Positions 24,674-33,454 are shown, numbered from the stretch's first letter. The stretch is DNA of 40,252 bases from CAYWYR01 sp964462685 (GCA_964462685.1 CAYWYR010000024.1:1-40252); one strand, 5' to 3'. Notes: a model not told the origin generated them from the letters alone. Made by a program: numbers and translations.

Positions 24674-26041
24674 ATGAATGATCAAAAAGAAATAGCGCTA
24701 AACAGCACCACAAATAAAGTAGCTATTATAGGGGCTGGTGTAGCCGGTATCAATGCCGCTAGATTCTTGATGAACAGTGGTGTTGATTTCGATATGTATG
24801 AGGCATCCCCGGAGATAGGCGGCAGGGCTTCTAGGATATATGATAATAAGGCTGAAGAGTATATTGACAACGGCCAGCATTTGCTGAGCGGTGCTTATGA
24901 CGAATTTTTAGGTTTACTGAATTATCTCGGGACAGAGGATTTGGTAAAAAGGCCAAAAGGACTGGTTGTTCCTTATATAGATGTATCACAGAATATTGCG
25001 ATTACAGATAAGCTGGATACTTCTAAGGCCTGGGGCAAGCTTGGTACATTAAAAGGATTACTGGATTTCGATCTATTTAATAAAAAAGATAAATATTCGA
25101 TAATCAGATTAGCTGTTCGCATTCAGTTAGGTATATCTCAGGCGTTTGATGAAGAGACATGCGACGTTTTTCTCCGCCGACAGAAACAGACCGAGAGAGC
25201 TATAGAAGTATTCTGGGAGCCTCTTATTTTGGCGGTACTGAATACTTCGGTTCGCCAAGCGTCGGCTATTCTACTGAAAAGAGTTTGTGAGCTTGCATTC
25301 TTTGCATCTAAAAAGAAAGCATCTCTACTTTTCCCTAAAACAGAATTACGCAATATACTTGAACCGGTTTTAGATAAAATCAAGCAGTCTGGATCGAACC
25401 TCTATACTAAAGCAAAAATAAAAGCAATTGACAACATAGATGGTAACGATAGGCTTACTATCACTACTTCTAAAGGTGAAATAAGGCGTTACGGTAAAGC
25501 CATCATTGCACTGAGCCCTACCCAGACTTCACGCCTGATTAATCAAATCAACATAGAGCATGTATTAGAAAACTCACCAATCACCTCCATATTCGTATGG
25601 TGCGACAGGGAAATAATTGAGGAAGAATTTTCAGCGGTAATAGGAACTAAAATTCAGTGGATTTTTAATAGAACTAAAATATTAGGTATCAAGCATATAA
25701 TATCTAAATATTCTTATTCCTTTACCATAAGTGCTAGTTCGGATTTCGTTAGAGAAAGTAATTATGAAATATTAGATATATTAGTCAGTGATTTAAGAAA
25801 AATATATCCGGATTTTTTATTGGAAGAGATAAAACACACTAGGATAATACACGAAAAATTAGCTACTTTTTCAGCAACACCAGATTTTGAAAAAGTACGC
25901 TCGGATATTCCAGTATCGATCAATGACAAACTCTTCATAGCAGGTGACTGGACAAACACAAGACTCCCAGGTACGCTGGAATCAGCCGCCCAAAGCGGTA
26001 GAACGGCAGCGTATCTTCTCATAAAAACTGAAAAGAAATGA
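24674..26041 (+). CDS. hpnE: Hydroxysqualene dehydroxylase-like flavoprotein (HpnE family)
   Basis: 455 residues. The FAD Rossmann loop is GAGVAG (20-25), followed by EASPEIGGRAS. The block YIDNGQHLLSGAYDEFLGLL (63-82) is the HpnE hallmark. The C-terminal FAD block GDWTNTRLPGTLESAAQSG also follows HpnE. HpnE makes squalene from hydroxysqualene, downstream of HpnC and HpnD, in the bacterial hopanoid or carotenoid route; these partners are not in the window. A phytoene-desaturase-like activity is the alternative. It overlaps mltG by four bases (ATGA), a sign of translational coupling. Confidence 0.85.
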   Translation: MNDQKEIALNSTTNKVAIIGAGVAGINAARFLMNSGVDFDMYEASPEIGGRASRIYDNKAEEYIDNGQHLLSGAYDEFLGLLNYLGTEDLVKRPKGLVVPYIDVSQNIAITDKLDTSKAWGKLGTLKGLLDFDLFNKKDKYSIIRLAVRIQLGISQAFDEETCDVFLRRQKQTERAIEVFWEPLILAVLNTSVRQASAILLKRVCELAFFASKKKASLLFPKTELRNILEPVLDKIKQSGSNLYTKAKIKAIDNIDGNDRLTITTSKGEIRRYGKAIIALSPTQTSRLINQINIEHVLENSPITSIFVWCDREIIEEEFSAVIGTKIQWIFNRTKILGIKHIISKYSYSFTISASSDFVRESNYEILDILVSDLRKIYPDFLLEEIKHTRIIHEKLATFSATPDFEKVRSDIPVSINDKLFIAGDWTNTRLPGTLESAAQSGRTAAYLLIKTEKK

Positions 26042-27057
26042 AGGTAATATTCGGCATAATATTATTAATGGCTTTGATAGCTTCGGGTATTTATTATTAT
26101 ACTCAGAATAAGCTTGAAGATATTTACTACCCTGATGAAGGGCTCACAATAGAAATACCTAAGGGCGCCAGTATATCTTCGGCCGTTGCTATCCTGAATG
26201 AGTATGGGATGCTTCAGCCTGAATGGTTTTTCACAAATTATATCAAACTCAACAACAGGATCAACGGCACTAGCCTGAAAGCAGGATATTTTAATTTTCC
26301 TTCTACGATAACCTCTGGTGAAGTTATCGAGATGTTGATCAAAGGCGGTTCCGCACCTACTGTTATGGTAACGATACCCGAGGGTTTAGCAGCCTGGGAG
26401 ATTGCATCGATACTAAAAAAAGAAATAAAGATCGATTCACTTAAATTCATTAATCTGATAAAAAACGATTCCCTATTGAACGCTAGGGGCATAGACGCCC
26501 CTTCAGCCGAAGGATATCTTTTCCCCGAGACATTTGAATTCTACAAGAACGGCACTACTGCAAAAACAGTAATAGATAGAATGCTTGATTTTGGCGAGAA
26601 TTTTTGGCAAAGCGAAATAGAAGGCAGAGCCGACGGGCAAGATAATCTCAGGACAAAGCACGAGATATTGACATTTGCGTCTATTATAGAAGATGAAGCT
26701 TCACGTGAGGACGAGATATATACCGTATCTGGCTTATATCATAACAGGCTGAGTGTTGGGATGCCTATGCAGGCAAACGCCACTGTCCAGTATGCCCTTG
26801 GCGCTAAGGAAAGAGTAATGAACGAGCAGCTAAAGATTGACAGCCCATACAATACTTATAAATATAACGGTTTGCCCCCAGGGCCAATTGGGAATCCGGG
26901 GCGGAGGGCTATACTTGCAGCTATCAATCCCAGTGCTAACGATTTTATTTTTATGGTAGCAAAGGGCGACGGCTCGGGCAGTCATTACTTCGCTAAAAGC
27001 GAAAGGGAGCATCTAGCGAACGTAGCCAAATACAGAAGAGCAAGAAGCCGATACTGA
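26038..27057 (+). CDS. mltG: Endolytic murein transglycosylase MltG
   Basis: 339 residues, the usual length. One N-terminal membrane helix (3-22) anchors a periplasmic YceG-like domain. A LysM-like section (about 35-105) precedes the catalytic part. The catalytic glutamate is Glu218 in LTFASIIEDEAS, and the blocks LYHNRL, MQANATVQYALG, NTYKYNGLPPGPIGNPG and HYFAKSEREH are all present. MltG cuts nascent glycan strands and sets their length during peptidoglycan synthesis. The start overlaps the hpnE-like stop. Confidence 0.97.
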   Translation: MKVIFGIILLMALIASGIYYYTQNKLEDIYYPDEGLTIEIPKGASISSAVAILNEYGMLQPEWFFTNYIKLNNRINGTSLKAGYFNFPSTITSGEVIEMLIKGGSAPTVMVTIPEGLAAWEIASILKKEIKIDSLKFINLIKNDSLLNARGIDAPSAEGYLFPETFEFYKNGTTAKTVIDRMLDFGENFWQSEIEGRADGQDNLRTKHEILTFASIIEDEASREDEIYTVSGLYHNRLSVGMPMQANATVQYALGAKERVMNEQLKIDSPYNTYKYNGLPPGPIGNPGRRAILAAINPSANDFIFMVAKGDGSGSHYFAKSEREHLANVAKYRRARSRY

Positions 27058-27198
27058 TGCTAAGATTCATCCAAATGAATAAAATGTGTTCAAGTAAGAA
27101 GATTGAAACTTGGGCAATGAAAGGTAATGTGATTTATTATATTGCCTTTTCGATTATTGACACCTACTTAAATAGCAAATCAAAAGCATAAAGAGATC

Positions 27199-28476
27199 AT
27201 GGATAAACTGGTTGTTGACGGAAATAAGAAACTTAACGGTAAGATTAGGGTTTCAGGAGCAAAGAACGGCGCTATAGCAATGATGCCTGCCTGCTTACTG
27301 GCATCGGGCACTGCCACACTCAAGAACGTTCCGAACCTGCGTGACGTATGGACGATGACAAGGCTGATGACCGAGCTTGGGGCATTTGCTGAACTCAATG
27401 ATAATCAATGGTTTATCGATACCAGAAACGTTGATTCCTGGGAGGCGCCTTATGAACACGTAAAAAAAATGCGAGCTTCTTTTTACGTACTTGGCCCGCT
27501 TATCGCGCGATTCGGTAAAGCACGCGTTTCACTTCCCGGTGGGTGTGCCTGGGGCCCAAGGCCCGTGGATCTCCACCTTAAAGGAATGGAGAAGTTAGGT
27601 GTAGAGATCGATGTTAAAAACGGATATGTAAATGCCGAAGCCAAGAACCTAAAAGGCGGCAAGTTCCACTTTGATATATCGAGTGTGGGCGCTACAGGTA
27701 ATGTAATGATGGCCGCTGTTAAAGCTAAAGGAACATCACAACTGACTAATTGCGCCATTGAGCCAGAGATAACCGCTCTTGCGAGGTTTTTAGTTAAAAT
27801 GGGAGCCAAAATCGAAGGTATTGGTACATCTACTTTGGTAATAGACGGCGTAGATGAGCTTAAACTAGTTGATGAATCAGTCATCCCCGACAGAATAGAG
27901 GCTGCTACTTATCTTATCGCCGCAGCCATGAGCAAAGGCTCGTTAGAACTTACGGGTGCTAACCCCTATCACCTTACCTCTGTTATCTCTAAACTTGAGG
28001 AAAGCGGTGCCGAGCTTGATATAAACCCAGAGCGGATTCTGATTGAGATGAAAGAAACGCCGAAACCGGTAAATATCACTACTGCCGTTTATCCAGGCTT
28101 CCCTACAGATGTGCAGGCACAGTGGATAGCTTATATGTCTCAGGCAGATGGTACCAGCCGAATAAAAGACAATATATACACAGATAGATTCAAACATGTG
28201 CCAGAGCTAGCAAGGCTGGGGGCTGATATTAATATCGACGGTAACACTGCAACTGTTACCGGGCCTACACAGCTAACAGGGGCAGAGGTTATGTCGGCTG
28301 ACCTTCGGGCTTCGGCTGCTCTTGTGCTCGGTGCATTATGTGCTGAGGGGCGTACTGACATTTCCCGTATTTACCACCTTGATCGCGGCTACGAAGACTT
28401 AGAAGGCAAACTCAAAGGTATCGGTGCAGATATCAGGCGCCAGCATGTTGAAGAGCATGAACCTATTGAAGAATAA
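27199..28476 (+). CDS. murA: UDP-N-acetylglucosamine 1-carboxyvinyltransferase
   Basis: 425 residues, typical. It transfers enolpyruvate from PEP to UDP-GlcNAc, the first committed step of peptidoglycan synthesis. Lys22 (SGAKNG), Arg92 (MRASF), the PEP- and fosfomycin-reactive Cys116 (LPGGCAWGPRP), Arg121 and Asp304 (GFPTDVQAQ) are present. Retention of Cys116 rather than aspartate predicts fosfomycin sensitivity of the enzyme. A 141-base leader with a TATATTGC (27138-27145) precedes it, so it probably has its own promoter despite following mltG. Confidence 0.98.
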   Translation: MDKLVVDGNKKLNGKIRVSGAKNGAIAMMPACLLASGTATLKNVPNLRDVWTMTRLMTELGAFAELNDNQWFIDTRNVDSWEAPYEHVKKMRASFYVLGPLIARFGKARVSLPGGCAWGPRPVDLHLKGMEKLGVEIDVKNGYVNAEAKNLKGGKFHFDISSVGATGNVMMAAVKAKGTSQLTNCAIEPEITALARFLVKMGAKIEGIGTSTLVIDGVDELKLVDESVIPDRIEAATYLIAAAMSKGSLELTGANPYHLTSVISKLEESGAELDINPERILIEMKETPKPVNITTAVYPGFPTDVQAQWIAYMSQADGTSRIKDNIYTDRFKHVPELARLGADINIDGNTATVTGPTQLTGAEVMSADLRASAALVLGALCAEGRTDISRIYHLDRGYEDLEGKLKGIGADIRRQHVEEHEPIEE

Positions 28477-28508
28477 TTTTGACTTTGTAATTATTTTTTT
28501 TATGTTTG
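28477..28508 (+). promoter_or_regulatory. Bacteroidota-type promoter of the Cys-rich lipoprotein gene
   Basis: TTTTG (28477-28481), 19 bases, TATGTTTG (28501-28508): perfect -7 element and spacing. The predicted transcript starts after 28512, which rules out the upstream ATG at 28506 and supports translation from 28539. Confidence 0.75.
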
Positions 28509-28538
28509 CCTATGTTTTTATCTAACTCAGGAGCAATT

Positions 28539-29099
28539 ATGTCGAGATTATTTGTAATCTATTTAATCTTATTTGGTTTTATTATTTCATCTTGCGATAA
28601 AGAATCATATATTAACAATCATAAGTCAACAAATGTTACTACTTCAATAATAATGCAGGATACTGTTGTTATTGGTAAATATAATTTAGATAGTACTTTT
28701 ACAATCACAGCATCTAATTCTACAATTGATAGCATATTTTTAAGCGAATCAATTTTTGACGGCTATGCTATGAGTAATTATGAAATAACCTATAGTGATT
28801 CTACAGGACTTTTTCACTTACAATCTGATGGATTTGGAATTGATAGCTCTAATGTTGGGGAAGAAATAAAAGCAAGATTCTTTTTAGCATTAGATGAAAG
28901 CAATAATTCTGGAGAAGATTTAGGTTGGCTTCTGTGGGGTTCTGGCGGCCCACAAGATTTCGGTTTCGGAGCCGATGTAGCTGATGGAGAAACCTGTTCA
29001 GGTAATCCATGCGACCATTGTTATTTTAAGAAAGGTGGTGGTTGTGGTTGTAAAAAATTAACTATACCTAGAAGATGTAATCATACCATATCAAAGTAA
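28539..29099 (+). CDS. Lipoprotein with a six-cysteine C-terminal knot
   Basis: 186 residues. The start at 28539 is chosen because AGGAG sits eight bases upstream, because a promoter overlaps the longer frame's ATG at 28506, and because a proper lipoprotein signal then begins at once (MSRLFVIYLILFGFIISSC, Cys19). The mature N-terminal part is Ser/Thr/Asp-rich with short beta strands. The last 34 residues contain six cysteines (153, 158, 161, 169, 171, 180) with glycines and lysines (GGGCGCKK). Six cysteines also occur in the mini-protein at 12112-12345, with different spacing. AT-rich; no homologue recognised. A strong bidirectional terminator follows. Confidence 0.75.
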   Translation: MSRLFVIYLILFGFIISSCDKESYINNHKSTNVTTSIIMQDTVVIGKYNLDSTFTITASNSTIDSIFLSESIFDGYAMSNYEITYSDSTGLFHLQSDGFGIDSSNVGEEIKARFFLALDESNNSGEDLGWLLWGSGGPQDFGFGADVADGETCSGNPCDHCYFKKGGGCGCKKLTIPRRCNHTISK

Positions 29100-29102
29100 T
29101 AA

Positions 29103-29139
29103 ATATAAACTGGGTAGAAAATAGCTACCCAGTTTATAT
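29103..29139. terminator. Bidirectional terminator between convergent genes
   Basis: A perfect 15-base stem, with arms ATATAAACTGGGTAG (29103-29117) and CTACCCAGTTTATAT (29125-29139) and a seven-base loop. It has T-rich sequence on the plus strand side and serves the lipoprotein and ferritin genes. Confidence 0.85.
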
Positions 29140-29161
29140 TTCTTTTCAATTCCAATATTTA

Positions 29162-29659
29162 TTAGTGCCCTGGAGATCTACTTTTCAGCTCGTTATCCAG
29201 TATGAAAATCGCTCCAGGCATATCGTTTGCAAGCCTTAGCCTATCTACCAGCTCACTCGTCTGGGCTTCCTCTTCCACTTGCTCCTCGATAAACCACTGC
29301 ATAAGCGCCATCGTTGCAAAGTCTTTGTGCTGCATAGCTTTATCAGCTATCGTGCTGATGCTTTCAGTGATAAACTGTTCGTGTGCGAAAGCTGCTTCAA
29401 AACAGTCCAGAGGCGTTTTCCATTCATGCTGAGGCTCTTTTACCGAACCGATGTTGGGGCGGCCGCCGCGATCCAGCAGGTGATCGAATAATTTAAGCGC
29501 GTGCTGCATCTCTTCTTGCGCCTGAAGTCGCATCCAATGTGCGAACCCGTTCAGGTTGGTGTGTGAAAACCAAGCTGCCATCGCAAGATAGAGATTAGAG
29601 CTGTACATTTCTTTTGCGATCTGCTCATTAAGCTCGTCTATCATTTTTTCGTGTATCAT
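29162..29659 (-). CDS. ftnA: Bacterial non-haem ferritin
   Basis: 165 residues, identical in length to E. coli FtnA. The di-iron ferroxidase site is complete: Glu17, Glu50, His53, Glu94, Gln127 and Glu130. There is no haem-binding methionine signature of bacterioferritin. It stores ferric iron in a 24-mer cage and so complements the iron-uptake lipoprotein and superoxide dismutase elsewhere in the window. A perfect TAnnTTTG element lies 44 bases upstream. MIHEKM offers two possible ATG starts five codons apart. Confidence 0.97.
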   Translation of the reverse strand: MIHEKMIDELNEQIAKEMYSSNLYLAMAAWFSHTNLNGFAHWMRLQAQEEMQHALKLFDHLLDRGGRPNIGSVKEPQHEWKTPLDCFEAAFAHEQFITESISTIADKAMQHKDFATMALMQWFIEEQVEEEAQTSELVDRLRLANDMPGAIFILDNELKSRSPGH

Positions 29660-29702
29660 AGTATTCCTTTCTTATTTATTAGAATGTGAGAGTTTAGATA
29701 CA

Positions 29703-29710
29703 CAAATATA
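29703..29710 (-). promoter_or_regulatory. TAnnTTTG -7 element of the ferritin gene
   Basis: TATATTTG on the minus strand, 44 bases upstream of the start. The nearest TTTG lies 28 bases further upstream, so the -33 part is weak. Confidence 0.45.
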
Positions 29711-29751
29711 CGTATTATGAGAAGATAGATTTTGTAACCAAAGTGTGTTTT

Positions 29752-31116
29752 TTAAGGTATTACTTTCAAAGTCCTATTGTGCGATCGTATCAATAAAGGA
29801 CGCTTGATATTATTAGAAAGATAATCCAAAAGCATATCAGCCTGTAATCTTTTTATAAACCTGCCATCAATACTATAAACTTCTACGGGTGCTTTAGGCA
29901 TTTCTTTAATCATATCATATAAATTATGATCGTTTACTCCATACTCTGCCTGAACGCTTGTATTCGTATTCAACAAAGAATATATCCAACCACTTTTACG
30001 GTCGAACATATAAGTAGCAAATGGTGTATGGTGAAAGTCATTAATCGGGGATAGGGAGTCTAACTGGCCTATGTCGTCGCCGTTAATATCTTGAAATGCA
30101 ATAGCAGAACCGATATCTGTTTCAGAATACATCTTATTAATCATATAGGTATCATCATCGGTATCTGATAAATATATAAGCTCGCCATAATGGTTTTTTA
30201 TAATTTTTTGAGCCCCATAATCTTCACCACTCCAATCTTTCCGTTCCACATAATCCCACGACACTCCATTATTGACAGACACAAAGTATCCAAACTGCTT
30301 CATATTTATCATCCATACATTATTATCTATGTTTTGGATGCTGGATATTCTCAGGGAAATAGATTTATTATTGCCGTAGTTATTGGTGTACTCTGGTATA
30401 GTAAAATCGAAAGAATTTAATTCCTCATTATTCCGGTATATCATAATGTTCTGAACCTTCCAGTTAAAATCCTGGGTAACGGTAAATAAAATCAAGTCTC
30501 CGTTTATAGGATCAATATCAAAATCTTGTATAATTCCTATTTTAGTAGGGTTTTTAGTGGTAAAAAGTGTATCGATAGTAATACCAGTTGAATGCAACCT
30601 GTATGAGAAAATATGTTGTACCATAGTAGAACTGTGAGTATAATATGCTAAAAGCCGTTTATCACCGAAAGGCCCTTCCCACTGTTTTAACTTTAATTCA
30701 GTACTCTCTGCTTTAGATGTTTGAAGTTTGCCATAGCTATTGAATGTATTTTTTTTTGTATCAGCTTGAGCTAGACTTTTTCCGTTGAATATAAGATATC
30801 TGGATGAAGGGAAATCATAAAATAATTGTATGTTACTAATACTACGTTGAGATAGGAATGATGCTATACTATCTTGCAAACCTATAGATCTATTACCATT
30901 CGATATTAAATCAACTTTATAATGACCTGTAATGTTAACATCATTTGATACTATTAGATAGTTCAAAGAATCAACATAAGAAATCTCATATTCTGTATTT
31001 GATCCTATATGGCTAAAGAGATTCTTTTCTTGTTTTAATACCAATTCAGCATTTAGATTAGCAGAAAAGAATATGATTGTTGTAATTATTGATACTATGT
31101 GTATAGCTGAAGCCAT
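29752..31116 (-). CDS. Secreted propeller-like protein with degenerate T9SS-type tail, AT-rich copy
   Basis: 454 residues from the ATG at 31116; a longer frame would need a TTG at 31158 and would bury the signal peptide. The signal peptide is 1-23 (ending NLNA). The middle consists of repeated beta strands with Asp- and Trp-containing turns, for example NNGVSWDYVERKDWSG, like BNR/sialidase-type propellers. The last 50 residues begin VEVYSIDGRFI and end in RTLKVIP, a worn version of the type IX sorting domain; the usual GxY is replaced. It is a paralogue of 31998-33314, sharing blocks such as EGPFGD and DFDIDPI. By eye it is AT-richer than that paralogue. Function unknown; probably surface-exposed. 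Confidence 0.72.
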   Translation of the reverse strand: MASAIHIVSIITTIIFFSANLNAELVLKQEKNLFSHIGSNTEYEISYVDSLNYLIVSNDVNITGHYKVDLISNGNRSIGLQDSIASFLSQRSISNIQLFYDFPSSRYLIFNGKSLAQADTKKNTFNSYGKLQTSKAESTELKLKQWEGPFGDKRLLAYYTHSSTMVQHIFSYRLHSTGITIDTLFTTKNPTKIGIIQDFDIDPINGDLILFTVTQDFNWKVQNIMIYRNNEELNSFDFTIPEYTNNYGNNKSISLRISSIQNIDNNVWMINMKQFGYFVSVNNGVSWDYVERKDWSGEDYGAQKIIKNHYGELIYLSDTDDDTYMINKMYSETDIGSAIAFQDINGDDIGQLDSLSPINDFHHTPFATYMFDRKSGWIYSLLNTNTSVQAEYGVNDHNLYDMIKEMPKAPVEVYSIDGRFIKRLQADMLLDYLSNNIKRPLLIRSHNRTLKVIP

Positions 31117-31209
31117 AATTATAATCTTTAATTTTGTGAAGAAGTATATTGAGAACAACTACATTATGAATTAGTTACTCTTAGTGGAGTATTTTCTTTA
31201 TGAATCGAC

Positions 31210-31244
31210 TTTGAACCATCGATAAGAATTGAAAGCTATATTTT
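31210..31244 (+). promoter_or_regulatory. Candidate promoter of the toxin-antitoxin pair
   Basis: TTTG (31210-31213), 23 bases, TATATTTT (31237-31244), one mismatch from TAnnTTTG. The leader would be about 70 nt. Confidence 0.35.
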
Positions 31245-31321
31245 CGGCGTAACTTTTTTAATGGTTGTCCTGTATTCAATTATATAAACAGTTGTAGAAG
31301 ATAAATATAAGCGATTTAAGG

Positions 31322-31549
31322 ATGTCCTCCCCATATACTATCCATATTTATGATGATAAGGCCTTAGAGATTATATATGCAATGCAAAATCAAAACATGC
31401 TAAAGATTGATTCAGCAAATATTAAATCAAAAGCCGATCTTATCAATGAAATTCTCAGCATGAATAAATTGTCGGAAAATAAATACAATAATTTTCTTGA
31501 ATCTGTAATAGAAGACAGAGAGGATAGAGAAATTGACTTATCTAGTTGA
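31322..31549 (+). CDS. Putative antitoxin of a PIN-toxin pair
   Basis: 75 residues, no signal peptide. The middle (ALEIIYAMQNQNMLKI, then KADLINEILSMN) looks helical and the C-terminus is very acidic (VIEDREDREIDLSS), typical of an unstructured toxin-neutralising tail. No classical VapB AbrB or ribbon-helix-helix motif is obvious. The assignment rests on position: it overlaps the PIN-domain gene by 17 bases in the order antitoxin-toxin. Such pairs are usually autoregulated. Confidence 0.7.
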   Translation: MSSPYTIHIYDDKALEIIYAMQNQNMLKIDSANIKSKADLINEILSMNKLSENKYNNFLESVIEDREDREIDLSS

Positions 31550-31913
31550 TACTAATATTATAATCTATCTCCTCGAAGGAAAACTTACAAAGAAATCAGA
31601 AGATTACTTTATTTCAATTCTTGATGATATATACATAAGTGTAATAAGCAGGATAGAACTTTTAGGTTGGACAGGCCATAATACAGAAAGTAGAAAAAGG
31701 TACGAGATGTTCTTGGATATGGTTACTGAGTGTAGCTTAAATGAAGGAATTACAAAGAAAACTATAGATATTAAGTCTAGTTATAATATAAAAACCGCAG
31801 ATGCTATTATCGCGGCTATGGCAATTCTAAAAAATTCTTCCATAATATCTAACGATATTGGTTTTAAAAAAATCAATGAAATTAAAGTAAAAGATCTTTC
31901 TCTAAAATCATAA
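31533..31913 (+). CDS. vapC: PIN-domain toxin, VapC type
   Basis: 126 residues, a standard single PIN domain. The acidic metal-binding residues are all in place: Asp6 (LVDTNIIIYLLEG), Glu42 (ISRIELLGW), Asp90 (KTADAIIAAMA) and Asp108 (SNDIGF). VapC toxins are Mg-dependent ribonucleases that cut tRNA or rRNA and stop growth when the antitoxin decays. The start is TTG inside the antitoxin gene; no ATG is available before the first PIN motif. The pair is AT-rich and lies on the opposite strand between two paralogous secreted-protein genes, as a mobile module would. Confidence 0.88.
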   Translation: MTYLVDTNIIIYLLEGKLTKKSEDYFISILDDIYISVISRIELLGWTGHNTESRKRYEMFLDMVTECSLNEGITKKTIDIKSSYNIKTADAIIAAMAILKNSSIISNDIGFKKINEIKVKDLSLKS

Positions 31914-31997
31914 TTTCAGATATCACCAGATTTTTCCAATTAACTTTCAAAACAAAATTTGCTCTGTTTTTATCCTTCTGTTCTAATACTAGAGTAA

Positions 31998-33314
31998 CTA
32001 TCGAGAGATTTTGAATACATTTCCGCTAGATGATACTATAATATATTTACCTGTTAGGGTTGGGATTACCGTGCGGAGTTCCCTCGCATTTTGTTTATAA
32101 AGAAGCTTTCCGTCAGTGCTGTAAACTGTAAGGATATCTTCAGAGTTGCTGTTTAGATATTCTTGTAAGGATATAAGTTCTTCTTTACCAGCTAAGTCTT
32201 CTTCTACGGAAACAACGTTTTGTTCCAGCTTATATACCCACTGTGTTCCATCGTATAAATAAGTATTGAACGGTGTGGAATAGATATTGATATCCGGATA
32301 TAGCTGGTCTACTTGAACCTGCTTATATTCTTGATCCCAAAACTTTATCTGCTGACCGCTTAACTGATTGTCTTCAATAACTGTTGTGAGAAATTGATCT
32401 TGGTAACCGGATACGAACAACTTATCATCGTTTGGTGTATTATAGACTCCTGACCCACCAAGATCTAGATCTTCATCTAAAGCAATATGATCCCAGCTGT
32501 CGCCATTGTCTTCGGAAATGAAGTACCCTTTACTGTCCATCACAATTATCCAGTTATTGTTCGATAAATGGTGAACATCGCTTATTGTTATTTGATTAGT
32601 AATCTGCGGCCCGTATAAGCTTATAAAGTCATCGTCAAATGGAAATGAACTGACCATCTCCCCTCCCTTATAGATGCCGACATCCATTCTCATGCTACCG
32701 GACTCCGGCTTTACAGAGAATACGATCATTCTCTGCGTGATAGGGTCAATATCCATACTTCTTATATTCCCAAAATCCGGGCCCATACGCAGTATCGTAT
32801 CTACGATAATTCTTGTAGCCCTTGGATGGTATAAATGAATCTCATTGATATCTGATAAATAATTCAGAAACCTTATATCACCAAAAGGCCCTTCTGTTTC
32901 GAAAAGTCTTATAAGGGGGCTGTCAGTAGGGTTGATATCTTGTGAGTATTCTGAGAAAACAGCATCCTTAAGTATGATCTGGGCTAACTTGTTCCTGTTG
33001 GAGAGAATAAACCTATCGCTCATATAATCATAATACATTTCCAGCTGAAAGAGATTTCTGCTCTCGCTATAAAAGCCGTTGATATTTGATTCCAAGGAAG
33101 AATTTCTATCACCTTCTATAAATACTTCGCTTTCTATCTTTTGGCCTTCTGATTCAAGCAAGATATAGTTTAGTGAATCTTTGTAGATCAGTCGGGTTTT
33201 TCCAGATTCCTGCTCGATATCATTGATTTTAGCTTCTCTCACCCATCCGTATTCCGCATTGGAAACTGATAATGATAATAGTGTTATGATAAATAGCATT
33301 ATAGATTTCGTCAT
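31998..33314 (-). CDS. Secreted propeller-like protein with T9SS type A-like sorting tail
   Basis: 438 residues. The signal peptide is 1-20 (SVSNAEYGW). The body has repeated beta-strand blocks, including EDNGDSWDHIALDEDL, which is close to an Asp-box of BNR propellers. The last 50 residues read LTVYSTDGKLLYKQ, then TLTGKYIIVSSSGNVFKISR. This fits the type IX secretion C-terminal pattern (VYxxxGxxL, GxYxxxxxxxG, K/R-rich end). Such tails direct export across the outer membrane and anchoring at the surface. The paralogue at 29752 has a weaker tail. No T9SS machinery gene is in the window. Substrate or ligand unknown. Confidence 0.75.
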   Translation of the reverse strand: MTKSIMLFIITLLSLSVSNAEYGWVREAKINDIEQESGKTRLIYKDSLNYILLESEGQKIESEVFIEGDRNSSLESNINGFYSESRNLFQLEMYYDYMSDRFILSNRNKLAQIILKDAVFSEYSQDINPTDSPLIRLFETEGPFGDIRFLNYLSDINEIHLYHPRATRIIVDTILRMGPDFGNIRSMDIDPITQRMIVFSVKPESGSMRMDVGIYKGGEMVSSFPFDDDFISLYGPQITNQITISDVHHLSNNNWIIVMDSKGYFISEDNGDSWDHIALDEDLDLGGSGVYNTPNDDKLFVSGYQDQFLTTVIEDNQLSGQQIKFWDQEYKQVQVDQLYPDINIYSTPFNTYLYDGTQWVYKLEQNVVSVEEDLAGKEELISLQEYLNSNSEDILTVYSTDGKLLYKQNARELRTVIPTLTGKYIIVSSSGNVFKISR

Positions 33315-33416
33315 GTCAGTCCTGTAATATTTTTGATATCTTAACTTTCCAGATAAACAAAGATCGGTGAATATGGTTGCACGGTTTTGAAATTTATCTT
33401 TAGTTTATACTACAAG

Positions 33417-33454
33417 CAAAAAAAGCCGTTCCCCAAAACACTAGGAGAACGGCT
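33417..33454 (-). terminator. Terminator of the rpsU operon
   Basis: On the minus strand AGCCGTTC (33454-33447) pairs with GAACGGCT (33431-33424), extended by C-G pairs and followed by seven T. Confidence 0.9.

Noticed and set aside
28506..28538. Eleven extra codons at the start of the Cys-rich lipoprotein
   Set aside because: The upstream ATG lies within the TAnnTTTG promoter; AGGAG and a proper lipoprotein signal support the start at 28539.
31117..31158. Fourteen extra codons at the start of the secreted protein at 29752
   Set aside because: They begin at a TTG and place a charged stretch before the signal peptide; the ATG at 31116 gives a normal signal.
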